DNA of 64,000 nt from positions 124,001 to 188,000 of the forward strand of contig NZ_WFKM01000001.1 of assembly GCF_011007365.1 (NCBI RefSeq), given 5' to 3'. A model generated the notes under the pieces. It searched no databases and had not been told where the DNA came from. It worked only from the letters and a program-made list of their open reading frames with translations. Below, one piece after another: positions 43,455-51,480 of this stretch (position 1 is its first letter; each line of letters opens with the position of its first letter). Position numbers and translations under genes: made by a program. This DNA comes from Sphingobacterium sp. xlx-96 (GTDB taxonomy: Bacteria; Bacteroidota; Bacteroidia; Sphingobacteriales; Sphingobacteriaceae).

Positions 43455-44657
43455 TTAGAACTCTTTTCTACCGGGATATTCTAGAAGTGCTCTTTCTAAG
43501 CAGATTAAAGCACGTTTCAAATCTTCTTGATTTAGGACATAGGCTAGACGAACTTCATTTAATCCTAGCCCAACAGTACTGTAGAAACCTGTTGCTGGCG
43601 CCATCATGACCGTTTCGTTTTCGTAAGAGAATTTTTCCAACATCCATTGGCAAAATTTATCTGCGTTGTCAATTGGTAATTTTGCTACAACATAAAATGC
43701 CCCCCCGGGGTTAGGGCAGAATACGCCATCAATTTTATTTAACCCTTTTACTAATGTATTTCTACGGGCTGTATATTCTTTTGAAACCGCTTCAAAATAG
43801 GAATCAGGCGTGTCTACGGCGGCTTCGCCTGCAATTTGCCCTTCTAATGATGGGCTTAGGCGTGCTTGGGCAAATTTTAAAGCAGTTTGATAAAGACCTT
43901 TGTTTTTAGTTATCAAGCAACCGATTCGGGCTCCGCAGGCAGAGTAACGCTTTGATACGGTGTCTAAAACAACAACATTGTTTTCAAGTCCCTCTAAGTG
44001 CATAGGAGAAATAAATTCACGACCGTCGTAGCAGAATTCTCGATAAGCTTCGTCGGAGAAAAGGTATAAATCGTGCTTGATACAGATGGCCTTTAACGCT
44101 TCTAATTCTTCACGTGAATAAAGATACCCTGTTGGATTGTTTGGATTGCATATCGCAATAGCTTTTGTTTTTTCGGTAATAACCTTTTCGAAATCAGCGA
44201 TAGAGGGCAATGCAAAGCCATTTTCTATATGAGATACTATCGGTTTTATTATTATATCTGAAGAACAGGCAAATCCGTTGTAGTTTGCGTAAAAGGGTTC
44301 TGGAATGATGATTTCTTCACCTGGGTTAAGACAGGATTGCATGGCTATTGTGATAGCTTCGGAACCACCATTTGTAACCAAAATATCGGTAGGTTGTATA
44401 TCGTATTCTAGTTTATTGTAATATTCTGCTAGTTTATTACGATAGGAGGCGGTTCCCTCAGAAGGAGTATAGGCCCACACTTTAAAGTCTATGTTTTTTA
44501 AAGCGTTTAACATTATCTCCGGTGTTTGGATATCAGGCTGTCCAATGTTTAAATGATATATTTTCTTTCCTTCCTTTTTCGCATGATCTGCAAAAGGAGT
44601 AAGTTTTCGTATTGGAGAAGCTGGCATATCCATGCCTTTTTGTGATATCTTTGGCAT
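43455..44657 (-). CDS. Pyridoxal-phosphate aminotransferase, class I/II
   Basis: This 400-residue fold-type I aminotransferase has NPNNPTG (171-177) and the Schiff-base lysine K236 in DTVSKRYSACGARIG. The phosphate-binding region and GGSEAI (97-102) are typical, and the substrate Arg is expected near the C-terminal LNEVRLAY. It resembles aspartate/aromatic aminotransferases of subgroup I-gamma. The amino acid acted on is not clear from the sequence. A TATCTTTG box at 44690-44697 gives a short leader. Confidence 0.92.
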   Translation of the reverse strand: MPKISQKGMDMPASPIRKLTPFADHAKKEGKKIYHLNIGQPDIQTPEIMLNALKNIDFKVWAYTPSEGTASYRNKLAEYYNKLEYDIQPTDILVTNGGSEAITIAMQSCLNPGEEIIIPEPFYANYNGFACSSDIIIKPIVSHIENGFALPSIADFEKVITEKTKAIAICNPNNPTGYLYSREELEALKAICIKHDLYLFSDEAYREFCYDGREFISPMHLEGLENNVVVLDTVSKRYSACGARIGCLITKNKGLYQTALKFAQARLSPSLEGQIAGEAAVDTPDSYFEAVSKEYTARRNTLVKGLNKIDGVFCPNPGGAFYVVAKLPIDNADKFCQWMLEKFSYENETVMMAPATGFYSTVGLGLNEVRLAYVLNQEDLKRALICLERALLEYPGRKEF

Positions 44658-44689
44658 ATAACTATAGTTTAATGTGTTAAAATAGTGTA

Positions 44690-44697
44690 CAAAGATA
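44690..44697 (-). promoter_or_regulatory. -7 box of the aminotransferase gene
   Basis: TATCTTTG on the minus strand lies 32 bases upstream of the ATG at 44657. Confidence 0.5.
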
Positions 44698-44714
44698 CGA
44701 AAAGAGAGGGTATA

Positions 44715-44751
44715 AAAAAGCCGTAACAGTTTTGATCGGTTACGGCTTTTT
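44715..44751 (-). terminator. Intrinsic terminator after the DUF1573 gene
   Basis: AAAAAGCCGTAAC (44715-44727) pairs perfectly with GTTACGGCTTTTT (44739-44751). On the minus strand it lies 22 bp past the DUF1573 stop. Confidence 0.88.
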
Positions 44752-44773
44752 ATATGCTTTTTGGGTTGTTGTT

Positions 44774-45148
44774 TTATTCAACGTTACCTTTTACGGTCAA
44801 TGTCTTTACAGGAGTCTTAGTGTTTGACTTAACAGTAAACGATTTTGTGAAAGGGCCTTTAGTTGCTGCATTGTATGTTACTTTAATTTTACCGGAATCA
44901 CCTGGTTTAATTGGAGCTTTTGAAAAATCAGCAACAGAACACCCGCAGGATGGAGCGACTTCAGAAACAATAATAGGAGCATCTCCACCATTAGTGAATA
45001 CGAATTCATAGCTCGCAGGCTTGTTAAAAGGTATAGTGCCAAAATCGTGGGTTTCTTTCTCAAATTTGAATTCTCCAACTGCGACAGCCATCGCAGATAA
45101 TGAGATGAAAGCAATTAATACTGTTGCTATATTTAATAAATTTTTCAT
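44774..45148 (-). CDS. Exported DUF1573 domain protein
   Basis: This 124-residue protein has a signal peptide (LLNIATVLIAFISLSAMAVA) and a single immunoglobulin-like DUF1573 domain. The domain contains FKFEKETHDFGTIPFNKPASYEFVFTNGGDAPIIV and the conserved SCGC motif at 67-70. The family is common and often multi-copy in Bacteroidota, exported, and of unknown function. It is a single gene with its own terminator. The 248 bp upstream hold no gene; a TACTTTTG box on the minus strand at 45294-45301 is too far away to be assigned with confidence. Confidence 0.9.
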   Translation of the reverse strand: MKNLLNIATVLIAFISLSAMAVAVGEFKFEKETHDFGTIPFNKPASYEFVFTNGGDAPIIVSEVAPSCGCSVADFSKAPIKPGDSGKIKVTYNAATKGPFTKSFTVKSNTKTPVKTLTVKGNVE

Positions 45149-45396
45149 ATGTGTTTTGTATTATATTTTTATCTGTCATATGGAATACACATGATTGTTC
45201 GGGCTTCGCGCTTTACATGAGTAATTCATATTTTGTAATTAACTAGTTTTTGTATCTATAAATTGTATACTTAACTCTCTTCAATAGATATGCCAAAAGT
45301 AATTGTTTTATTTGAACATACTTTGACGGCAGTCTTTAACAACAATATTTTTACATTAATTGTTTGTCTATTGGACTAGAATATGTGACTTGTAAT

Positions 45397-46362
45397 TTAA
45401 ATTATACCTTCTTTTAGCAGATCTTGGATATGTATTATGCCGGAGTAATCACCATTTTGCGTAATTAATAATTGAGAAATGTTATTTTCTCTCATTTTAT
45501 GTAAAGCATTTGCAGCAAGTTCGCTTACCTCAATTTCCTTTGGTTTTTTAGACATGATGTCAGCAGCCCTTAATCCGGAAATATCGTCATATTTTTCTAG
45601 CATTCTCCGGATATCACCATCTGTAATAATACCTACAATCTGTTCGTTGTCAATGACTGCTGTGGCGCCTAGACGATGCTTTGTAATAGTTATTATCAGT
45701 TGTTTTATGGAATCCTCTTTGTGTACAAAGGGTTTCGCATTGAGGTTGGAGACATCACCTACCTTGAGATAAAGTTGCTTACCAAGCGCTCCGCCTGGAT
45801 GGAATTTGGCAAAGTCCTGGTCTGTAAATTGTCTTGCGGTCTGTAAGCATACTGCTAATGCATCGCCCATTGCTAGTTGTGCGGTCGTACTTGTCGTAGG
45901 AGCTAGGTTATTGGGGCAAGCTTCTTTTTCTACCGTAGTATCTAGCACATAGTCAGATTGTTCTGCTAGATAAGATTTTGTGTTCCCTACAAGACCGATA
46001 AGCTTATTTTGTGTTTGTTTGAGAAAAGGAATTAAAACTTTTATCTCGGGGGTATTTCCGCTTTTAGAGATTGCGATGATTAAGTCATCTTTCTGTATTA
46101 TTCCCAAGTCCCCATGTATAGCGTCAGCAGCATGCATAAAGATGGAGGGTGTACCCGTAGAGTTTAGGGTTGCAACAATTTTCTGAGCAATGATGGCACT
46201 TTTTCCGATGCCGGTTAGGATTACTCTTCCGCGAAGGTTTAGAATAAGGTGTATAACCTGCACAAAATCATCATTAATTTTGGTTGCTAAATTTAGTAGG
46301 GCTTGAGCTTCAAGCTCCAGTACTGCGATGGCCTCTTTTTTTATTTCTGAATTGCTTTTCAC
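45397..46362 (-). CDS. kdsD: Arabinose-5-phosphate isomerase, KpsF/GutQ family
   Basis: KdsD converts ribulose 5-phosphate to arabinose 5-phosphate, the first step of Kdo synthesis. The 321-residue protein has an N-terminal SIS domain (VILTGIGKSAIIAQKIVATLNSTG, IAISKSGNTPEI) and two C-terminal CBS domains (GIITDGDIRRML, SQLLITQNGDYSGIIHIQDLL). I choose the GTG at 46362, because AAGGAG lies eight bases upstream and a TATTTTTG promoter box lies just beyond. A GTG at 46395 would start inside that box. It is divergent from recQ-kdsA, and KdsA catalyses the next committed Kdo step. Confidence 0.94.
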   Translation of the reverse strand: MKSNSEIKKEAIAVLELEAQALLNLATKINDDFVQVIHLILNLRGRVILTGIGKSAIIAQKIVATLNSTGTPSIFMHAADAIHGDLGIIQKDDLIIAISKSGNTPEIKVLIPFLKQTQNKLIGLVGNTKSYLAEQSDYVLDTTVEKEACPNNLAPTTSTTAQLAMGDALAVCLQTARQFTDQDFAKFHPGGALGKQLYLKVGDVSNLNAKPFVHKEDSIKQLIITITKHRLGATAVIDNEQIVGIITDGDIRRMLEKYDDISGLRAADIMSKKPKEIEVSELAANALHKMRENNISQLLITQNGDYSGIIHIQDLLKEGII

Positions 46363-46369
46363 GGAAAAT

Positions 46370-46402
46370 CTCCTTATTTTTATAATACAATTCACAAAAA
46401 TA
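46370..46402 (-). promoter_or_regulatory. -7 box and Shine-Dalgarno of kdsD
   Basis: TATTTTTG (46402-46395) followed by AAGGAG (46375-46370), eight bases before GTG 46362, fixes the start of kdsD. Confidence 0.65.
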
Positions 46403-46435
46403 AGTTATTTAAATTTTAGATAGGTGACCACCTTC

Positions 46436-46443
46436 TAATTTTG
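46436..46443 (+). promoter_or_regulatory. -7 box of recQ
   Basis: TAATTTTG ends 11 bases before the recQ ATG, so the leader should be only a few bases long. Confidence 0.5.
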
Positions 46444-46454
46444 TAGCTGCGCAG

Positions 46455-48644
46455 ATGGAAATAGAAAAATCTTTGTACGACAATCTCCAAGAGTTCTTTG
46501 GTTTTGATACATTTAAAGGGGATCAAGAAGCCATTATTACTAACATTTTAAATAAAAAAGATACCTTTGTTATCATGCCCACGGGAGGGGGCAAGTCAAT
46601 TTGCTATCAATTGCCCGCATTGATGAGCAATGGTACAGCTATAGTAATATCGCCTTTGATAGCCTTAATGAAAAATCAGGTGGATCAATTACGTGCTTTT
46701 GGGGGAACAGATAGTATTGCACACTTTTTGAATTCTTCGCTTACAAAAGGTGAAATTACCAAAGTAAAAAGTGATGTTACTGAAGGCAAGACAAAGTTAC
46801 TTTATGTCGCTCCTGAATCCTTGTCGAAAGAAGATAATGTACAGTTTTTGAAAAATATAAAGGTTTCCTTCGTTGCTGTAGATGAAGCCCATTGTATTTC
46901 GGAGTGGGGACATGATTTTCGCCCGGAGTATCGCAAGATACGTTCGATTATTAATGGAATAGGCGAGGATATCCCAATTATTGCGCTGACAGCTACCGCT
47001 ACTCCAAAAGTACAGTCTGATATCCGAAAGAATCTACAGATGAATGATGCTACATTGTTTAAGTCGTCATTCAATCGTTCTAATTTATTTTATGAGGTTA
47101 GAAGTAAAAAGAATGTTGTGAAGGAGATCGTTAAGTTTATTCGTGGAAACGCTGGTAAGACTGGGATAATATACTGTTTGAGTCGGAAGAAGGTTGAGGA
47201 AATTGCGGAGGTGTTAAATATTAATGGAATTAAGGCTCTTCCATACCATGCTGGGTTGGATGCTAAAACCCGTGCTGATACGCAAGATAAATTCCTTATG
47301 GAAGATGTTGAAGTAATAGTCGCTACAATAGCTTTTGGAATGGGGATTGATAAGCCGGATGTACGTTATGTTATACATCACGATATTCCAAAGTCTATGG
47401 AGGGATATTACCAAGAAACGGGACGTGCTGGTCGTGACGGAGGTGAAGGAGTCTGTGTATCGTTTTATTCCAAGAAGGATGTTGAGAAGCTGACGAAATT
47501 CATGAAAGATAAACCTGTCTCTGAACGTGAGATAGGTACGCAAATTCTTAAAGAAGTTATTGATTACTCGGAGTCGTCTGTTTGTCGCCGAAAACAAATA
47601 TTACACTATTTTGGAGAAAAATTTGATGAAACGGGTTGTAATAGTATGTGTGACAACTGTCGTGCACAAAAGATGTATTTCGATGCGGAAGAGGATCTTA
47701 TAAAAATGTTGAGTTTTATCAAAGAAGAAGGGGATAAATTTGATGACCATCATATTATCAATGTGTTTTTGGGACAGAATAACCAACCGATTTCTTCTTA
47801 TAAACACGACGATCATAAGTTATTCGGTTCTGGCAAGGAACAGGGGGTAAACTATTGGAATTCCCTAATTCGACAAGCGGAACTCGCAGATTTTATAAAG
47901 AAAGATATCGACCATTATGGGCTACTCGCCCTGACAGAAGACGGTAAACGTTATCTCAATAATCCATATGCTATTAAGTTTATCCTTAATAAACCTATGG
48001 AGGCTGCTGATGAGGATGGGGCCGAGGAACCAAAGCAATCCTCAGGAGCTCTTGATACCGAACTGTTGGGGATGTTGAAAGATCTACGTAAGAAAATTGC
48101 CAAACAGAAGTCTTTGCCTCCATTTGTCATTTTTCAGGACCCTTCGTTGGAAGAGATGTGTACCCTATATCCGATAACAATGGAGGAGATGAAACAAGTG
48201 CATGGAGTAGGTGCTGGTAAAGCGGTGAAGTTTGGAGCTTCCTTTGTGGAATTAATTAAGGGTTATGTGGAAGAAAAAGGAATCGATAGACCCCAAGATT
48301 TAATTGTCAAAAGTACGGCAAACAAATCTGCGTTGAAAGTAAGTATTATTCAGAATATTGACCGAAAAATAGGTTTAGAAGATATTGCTTCATCTAAAGG
48401 AATCACCTATGAAGATTTGCTGAAGGAAGTCGAGTCTATTGTGTATTCCGGAACGAAACTCAATATTAGTTATTTTGTTGATGAAATGATTGATCAAGAT
48501 AGGCAGGACGAAGTGTATGATTATTTTAAATCAGCGGAGGTTGACTCTATCAAAGAAGCTTTGGCTGAGTTAGGAGAGGTAGACTACACGTATGAGGATA
48601 TTCAACTTATGCGGATCAAATTTATATCAGAATTAGGAAATTAG
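46455..48644 (+). CDS. recQ: ATP-dependent DNA helicase RecQ
   Basis: RecQ is a 3'-5' helicase used in recombination and stalled-fork repair. The 729-residue protein has Walker A MPTGGGKS (41-48), DEAH at 143 (VDEAHCISEWGHDFRPEYRKI with the aromatic-rich loop), motif VI QETGRAGRDGG, the RecQ-Ct zinc cysteines (CRRKQILHYFGEKF...CNSMCDNC), a winged helix and an HRDC domain (SLPPFVIFQDPSLEEM). About 100 extra C-terminal residues (KVSIIQNIDRKIGLEDIASSKG) form a helix-turn-helix-like extension seen in Bacteroidota RecQ. The stop lies in a 9-bp tandem repeat leading directly into kdsA. Confidence 0.97.
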   Translation: MEIEKSLYDNLQEFFGFDTFKGDQEAIITNILNKKDTFVIMPTGGGKSICYQLPALMSNGTAIVISPLIALMKNQVDQLRAFGGTDSIAHFLNSSLTKGEITKVKSDVTEGKTKLLYVAPESLSKEDNVQFLKNIKVSFVAVDEAHCISEWGHDFRPEYRKIRSIINGIGEDIPIIALTATATPKVQSDIRKNLQMNDATLFKSSFNRSNLFYEVRSKKNVVKEIVKFIRGNAGKTGIIYCLSRKKVEEIAEVLNINGIKALPYHAGLDAKTRADTQDKFLMEDVEVIVATIAFGMGIDKPDVRYVIHHDIPKSMEGYYQETGRAGRDGGEGVCVSFYSKKDVEKLTKFMKDKPVSEREIGTQILKEVIDYSESSVCRRKQILHYFGEKFDETGCNSMCDNCRAQKMYFDAEEDLIKMLSFIKEEGDKFDDHHIINVFLGQNNQPISSYKHDDHKLFGSGKEQGVNYWNSLIRQAELADFIKKDIDHYGLLALTEDGKRYLNNPYAIKFILNKPMEAADEDGAEEPKQSSGALDTELLGMLKDLRKKIAKQKSLPPFVIFQDPSLEEMCTLYPITMEEMKQVHGVGAGKAVKFGASFVELIKGYVEEKGIDRPQDLIVKSTANKSALKVSIIQNIDRKIGLEDIASSKGITYEDLLKEVESIVYSGTKLNISYFVDEMIDQDRQDEVYDYFKSAEVDSIKEALAELGEVDYTYEDIQLMRIKFISELGN

Positions 48645-48659
48645 GAAATTAGGAAAAAG
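48627..48659 (+). repeat. Tandem 9-bp repeat spanning the recQ stop and kdsA ribosome site
   Basis: AATTAGGAA-type units recur three times between the last recQ codons and the kdsA ATG at 48660. One unit provides the recQ TAG and the last provides the AGGAAAA purine tract in front of kdsA. Confidence 0.6.
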
Positions 48660-49475
48660 ATGATTGATAAATATTTGCCAGAGATCAAAAATGGCGGTTC
48701 CAAGCAGTTCTTTTTGATGGCTGGACCTTGTGCAATTGAAGGGGAAGAAATTGCGTTTCGAATAGCGGAGCGGATTATTCGTATCACAGATTCGTTGGGT
48801 ATTCCCTTTATTTTCAAAGGGTCTTATAGAAAGGCAAATCGTTCAAGGATTGATTCTTTCACAGGGATAGGCGACGAAAAAGCACTTAAGATTTTAGAAA
48901 AGGTGGGACGTGAATTTGGGATACCTACGGTAACAGATATCCATGAAAGTCATGAAGCTGCAATGGCAGCAGCCTATGTTGATGTTTTACAGATTCCAGC
49001 ATTTTTATGTAGACAGACAGAATTGTTAGCTGCAGCAGCAGAAACAGGGAAAGTGGTTAACATTAAGAAAGGACAGTTTTTATCTGCTGAGTCAATGGCA
49101 TTTGCTGTTGATAAAGTTAAAGATTCTGGAAATGATAAGGTGATCTTGACGGATAGAGGAAACTCATTTGGTTATCAGGATTTGATAGTAGATTTTAGAG
49201 GTATCCCGACGATGCGTTCTTTTCAAGTACCCACCGTAATGGATTGTACACATTCTTTGCAACAACCTAACCAAACAACGGGAGTAACTGGAGGGAAGCC
49301 CGCTTTGATTGAGACCATTGCTAAAGCTGCTATTGCAGTGGGAGCCGATGGTCTTTTTATTGAAACACATCCTGACCCTGCAAATGCAAAGTCTGATGGT
49401 GCAAATATGCTACATTTGGATTTGCTTGAGGGACTGATGCAAAAACTGGTACGTTTACGTGAGGCGGTCATGTAG
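48660..49475 (+). CDS. kdsA: 3-deoxy-8-phosphooctulonate (Kdo-8-phosphate) synthase
   Basis: KdsA condenses arabinose 5-phosphate with phosphoenolpyruvate to form Kdo 8-phosphate for lipopolysaccharide. The 271-residue TIM barrel shows FLMAGPCAIEGEE, the substrate loop FKGSYRKANRSR, TDIHESHEA, IPAFLCRQTELL and GNSFGYQDLIVDFRGIP. The Asn of the metal-independent class appears in KANRS; Cys in GPCAIEG suggests a KdsA of the metal-type region, so I do not assign metal dependence. It is 15 bp after recQ. Its pathway partner kdsD is divergent on the other side of recQ. Confidence 0.96.
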   Translation: MIDKYLPEIKNGGSKQFFLMAGPCAIEGEEIAFRIAERIIRITDSLGIPFIFKGSYRKANRSRIDSFTGIGDEKALKILEKVGREFGIPTVTDIHESHEAAMAAAYVDVLQIPAFLCRQTELLAAAAETGKVVNIKKGQFLSAESMAFAVDKVKDSGNDKVILTDRGNSFGYQDLIVDFRGIPTMRSFQVPTVMDCTHSLQQPNQTTGVTGGKPALIETIAKAAIAVGADGLFIETHPDPANAKSDGANMLHLDLLEGLMQKLVRLREAVM

Positions 49476-49517
49476 GAGAAAATAGCAAGATGATGTTTTC
49501 GGTTTGTTGTTGAAATT

Positions 49518-49568
49518 TTAAACAGTAAAGGCGTTTTTTAGGAACGCCTTTACTGTTTAATTTATTTT
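49518..49568 (+). terminator. Intrinsic terminator after kdsA
   Basis: An 18-bp perfect stem (49518-49535 with 49543-49560) with loop TTTTAGG is followed by TTTATTTT. Confidence 0.88.
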
Positions 49569-49656
49569 CGGATTTTTTAGAATATTTTTTAAGTTTCTCC
49601 TAAAAAATACTTTTATTTACAGAATAAATGACAATTATAACAGCTATCCTTAATTA

Positions 49657-51135
49657 ATGGAACATCTTATTTCGACTATTTCAAGTTATGTTTGGAGCGA
49701 TTTTTTTATTTACTTCTGTTTGTCGATAGGCCTTTATTTCTCTTTGCGGACAGGATTTCTTCAAATTCGTTACTTAAAAGAGATGGTTCACCTTCTTTTT
49801 AAGAAGAAGAAGTCGAAAGAGGGAATATCTTCGTTTCAAGCTTTTGCGTTGGCAATCTCTGGACGTGTAGGTACAGGTAACATCGTTGGTGTTGCTACAG
49901 CCATATTTATGGGAGGGCCCGGTGCTGTCTTTTGGATGTGGATCATAGCGTTTTTGGGATCTGCCTCTGCTTTTGTAGAATCGACTCTAGCGCAGGTTTA
50001 TAAACAAAAAGAGGGTGGAGAGTTTAGAGGTGGGCCGGCTTATTATATAGAAAAGGGATTGGGGGTAAAGTGGTATGCAGTTTTGTTTGCAGTAATAACT
50101 ATTTTGAGTACCGGATTTCTACTCCCTGGGGTTCAGAGTAATGCAATTAACAGTACGATAACAAATGCATTTGAATATTCCAACACTGTGATTTCTTTAG
50201 GTAGTTTTGATATGACTGTAAGTTGGGTGGGAATTGTAGTCGTACTATTACTTATAGTTATTATTATAGGTGGAGTGAAGCGATTGGGACAAGCCTCTGA
50301 GTTTATTGTACCATTTATGGCTGGGGCTTATATTTTAATGGCTTTGATTGTTATCGGTATGAATTTTATGCAGATTCCAGCAATTTTCAAACTTATCTTT
50401 ACTTCGGCGTTTAGCTTGGATGCAACTTTTGGAGGGGTGGTTGGAATGGCAATCGCTTGGGGAGTTAAGCGAGGTATCTATTCAAATGAAGCAGGGCAAG
50501 GAACAGCTCCTCATGCCGCAGCTGCGGCCGATGTACGTCATCCTGCTCAACAGGGATTGGTGCAGGCTTTTTCAGTATATGTAGATACGCTCTTCGTCTG
50601 TACAGCGACTGCCTTGATGATATTGTTTACCGGTATGTACAACGTTGCTAACAGATTTGATCAGTCTGGCCATGTTGTATCTTTATTAAAGGAAAATATT
50701 ACAGGGGTTGCTGCTGATGGATTTACACAGGCTGCAATCTCACATCATTTTCCGGAATTTGGTAATCAGTTTGTAGCTATCGCTTTGTTCTTCTTTGCTT
50801 TCACGACGATCATGGCTTACTATTATTATGCCGAAACTAACGTGGCTTATATCGTGAAGGGTAAGAATAAAAAGACTGTTATCTGGGGATTGCGGATTGT
50901 CTTCTTATTTTCAACTTATTTTGGTACAATCAAGACAGCAAAGCTGGCTTGGGATCTAGGAGATATTGGTGTAGGCTTGATGGCTTGGGTTAACTTAATT
51001 GCTATTGTCTTAATGAGTAAGACCGCAATGAAGGTGTGGAAAGACTATGTATCAAAACGAAAACGTGGAATTGAAGACCCTGAGTTTGATCCTAATGAAC
51101 TTGGTATTAAAAATGCAGATTTCTGGGAAAAATAG
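49657..51135 (+). CDS. Alanine/glycine:cation symporter (AGCS family)
   Basis: This 492-residue sodium-coupled amino acid transporter has about 10-11 membrane helices. Family blocks are clear: SFQAFALAISGRVGTGNIVGVATAIFMGGPGAVFWMW (about 66-102), the conserved FRGGPAYYIEKGLG, GVKRGIYSNEAGQGTAPHAAAAA (about 270) and the region after FFFAFTTIMAYYYYAETN. Alanine, glycine or related small amino acids are the expected substrates. It is a single gene with a weak hairpin after it. The next plus-strand gene, NhaC, also handles sodium, though a functional tie is speculative. Confidence 0.94.
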   Translation: MEHLISTISSYVWSDFFIYFCLSIGLYFSLRTGFLQIRYLKEMVHLLFKKKKSKEGISSFQAFALAISGRVGTGNIVGVATAIFMGGPGAVFWMWIIAFLGSASAFVESTLAQVYKQKEGGEFRGGPAYYIEKGLGVKWYAVLFAVITILSTGFLLPGVQSNAINSTITNAFEYSNTVISLGSFDMTVSWVGIVVVLLLIVIIIGGVKRLGQASEFIVPFMAGAYILMALIVIGMNFMQIPAIFKLIFTSAFSLDATFGGVVGMAIAWGVKRGIYSNEAGQGTAPHAAAAADVRHPAQQGLVQAFSVYVDTLFVCTATALMILFTGMYNVANRFDQSGHVVSLLKENITGVAADGFTQAAISHHFPEFGNQFVAIALFFFAFTTIMAYYYYAETNVAYIVKGKNKKTVIWGLRIVFLFSTYFGTIKTAKLAWDLGDIGVGLMAWVNLIAIVLMSKTAMKVWKDYVSKRKRGIEDPEFDPNELGIKNADFWEK

Positions 51136-51169
51136 GAAAAAGGTAATTTTTACTACTCCTTTTCCTATT
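51131..51169. terminator. Hairpin after the AGCS gene
   Basis: AATAGGAAAAAGG (51131-51143) pairs with CCTTTTCCTATT (51158-51169) with one bulged A. It includes the AGCS stop codon and has only a weak T tail. Confidence 0.55.
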
Positions 51170-51171
51170 TC

Positions 51172-51264
51172 CTAATTAATCCCACCAATACATGTTGTAG
51201 CAAATATTAAGACAAATGCAATAAAGAGTAGCATTAAGAAAGTGGTATAAGAGAGCTTTCTCAT
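51172..51264 (-). CDS. Possible 30-residue single-helix membrane protein
   Basis: This short ORF begins MRKLSYTTFLML and continues as one hydrophobic helix (LLFIAFVLIFATTC) ending IGGIN. The composition is that of a small membrane protein or an isolated signal peptide with a Cys. No promoter or ribosome binding site is obvious. It sits in a 258-bp gap, antisense to the AGCS-NhaC direction, which is the only reason to note it. Confidence 0.3.
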   Translation of the reverse strand: MRKLSYTTFLMLLFIAFVLIFATTCIGGIN

Positions 51265-51360
51265 AATATTAAGTTTGTTTAAATAGTGAAGGTATAATTG
51301 CAAATAGTGTGCCACAGGTTGTCTTATCATTTATGTGTATAAAATATCGTATATAAATTT

Positions 51361-51368
51361 TAGTTTTG
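51361..51368 (+). promoter_or_regulatory. -7 box before the MKYP leader ORF and NhaC gene
   Basis: TAGTTTTG ends 25 bases before the leader ATG at 51394, close to the layout before the GH144-like gene. Confidence 0.45.
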
Positions 51369-51393
51369 TGTGCAATTTAGTGATTTATATAAA

Positions 51394-51480
51394 ATGAAAT
51401 ATCCATATAACGGAACTGCACACACTCGGATGAAAATATCCGAGCTTCCGAGCTCAGCGAAGATAATTATTTACATATGA
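51394..51480 (+). CDS. Upstream leader ORF (MKYP type), coupled to NhaC
   Basis: This 28-codon ORF begins MKYPYNGTAHTRMK and ends IIYI. Its TGA (51478-51480) overlaps the NhaC ATG (51477-51479). The first 39 bases match the leader at 29266 at 32 positions. Inside the ORF two hairpins compete for the same bases: CTCGGAT/ATCCGAG (51425-51431 with 51438-51444) and GAGCT/AGCTC (51442-51446 with 51451-51455). This suggests that translation of the leader, or the choice of fold, controls NhaC. Translation itself is unproven. Confidence 0.5.
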   Translation: MKYPYNGTAHTRMKISELPSSAKIIIYI

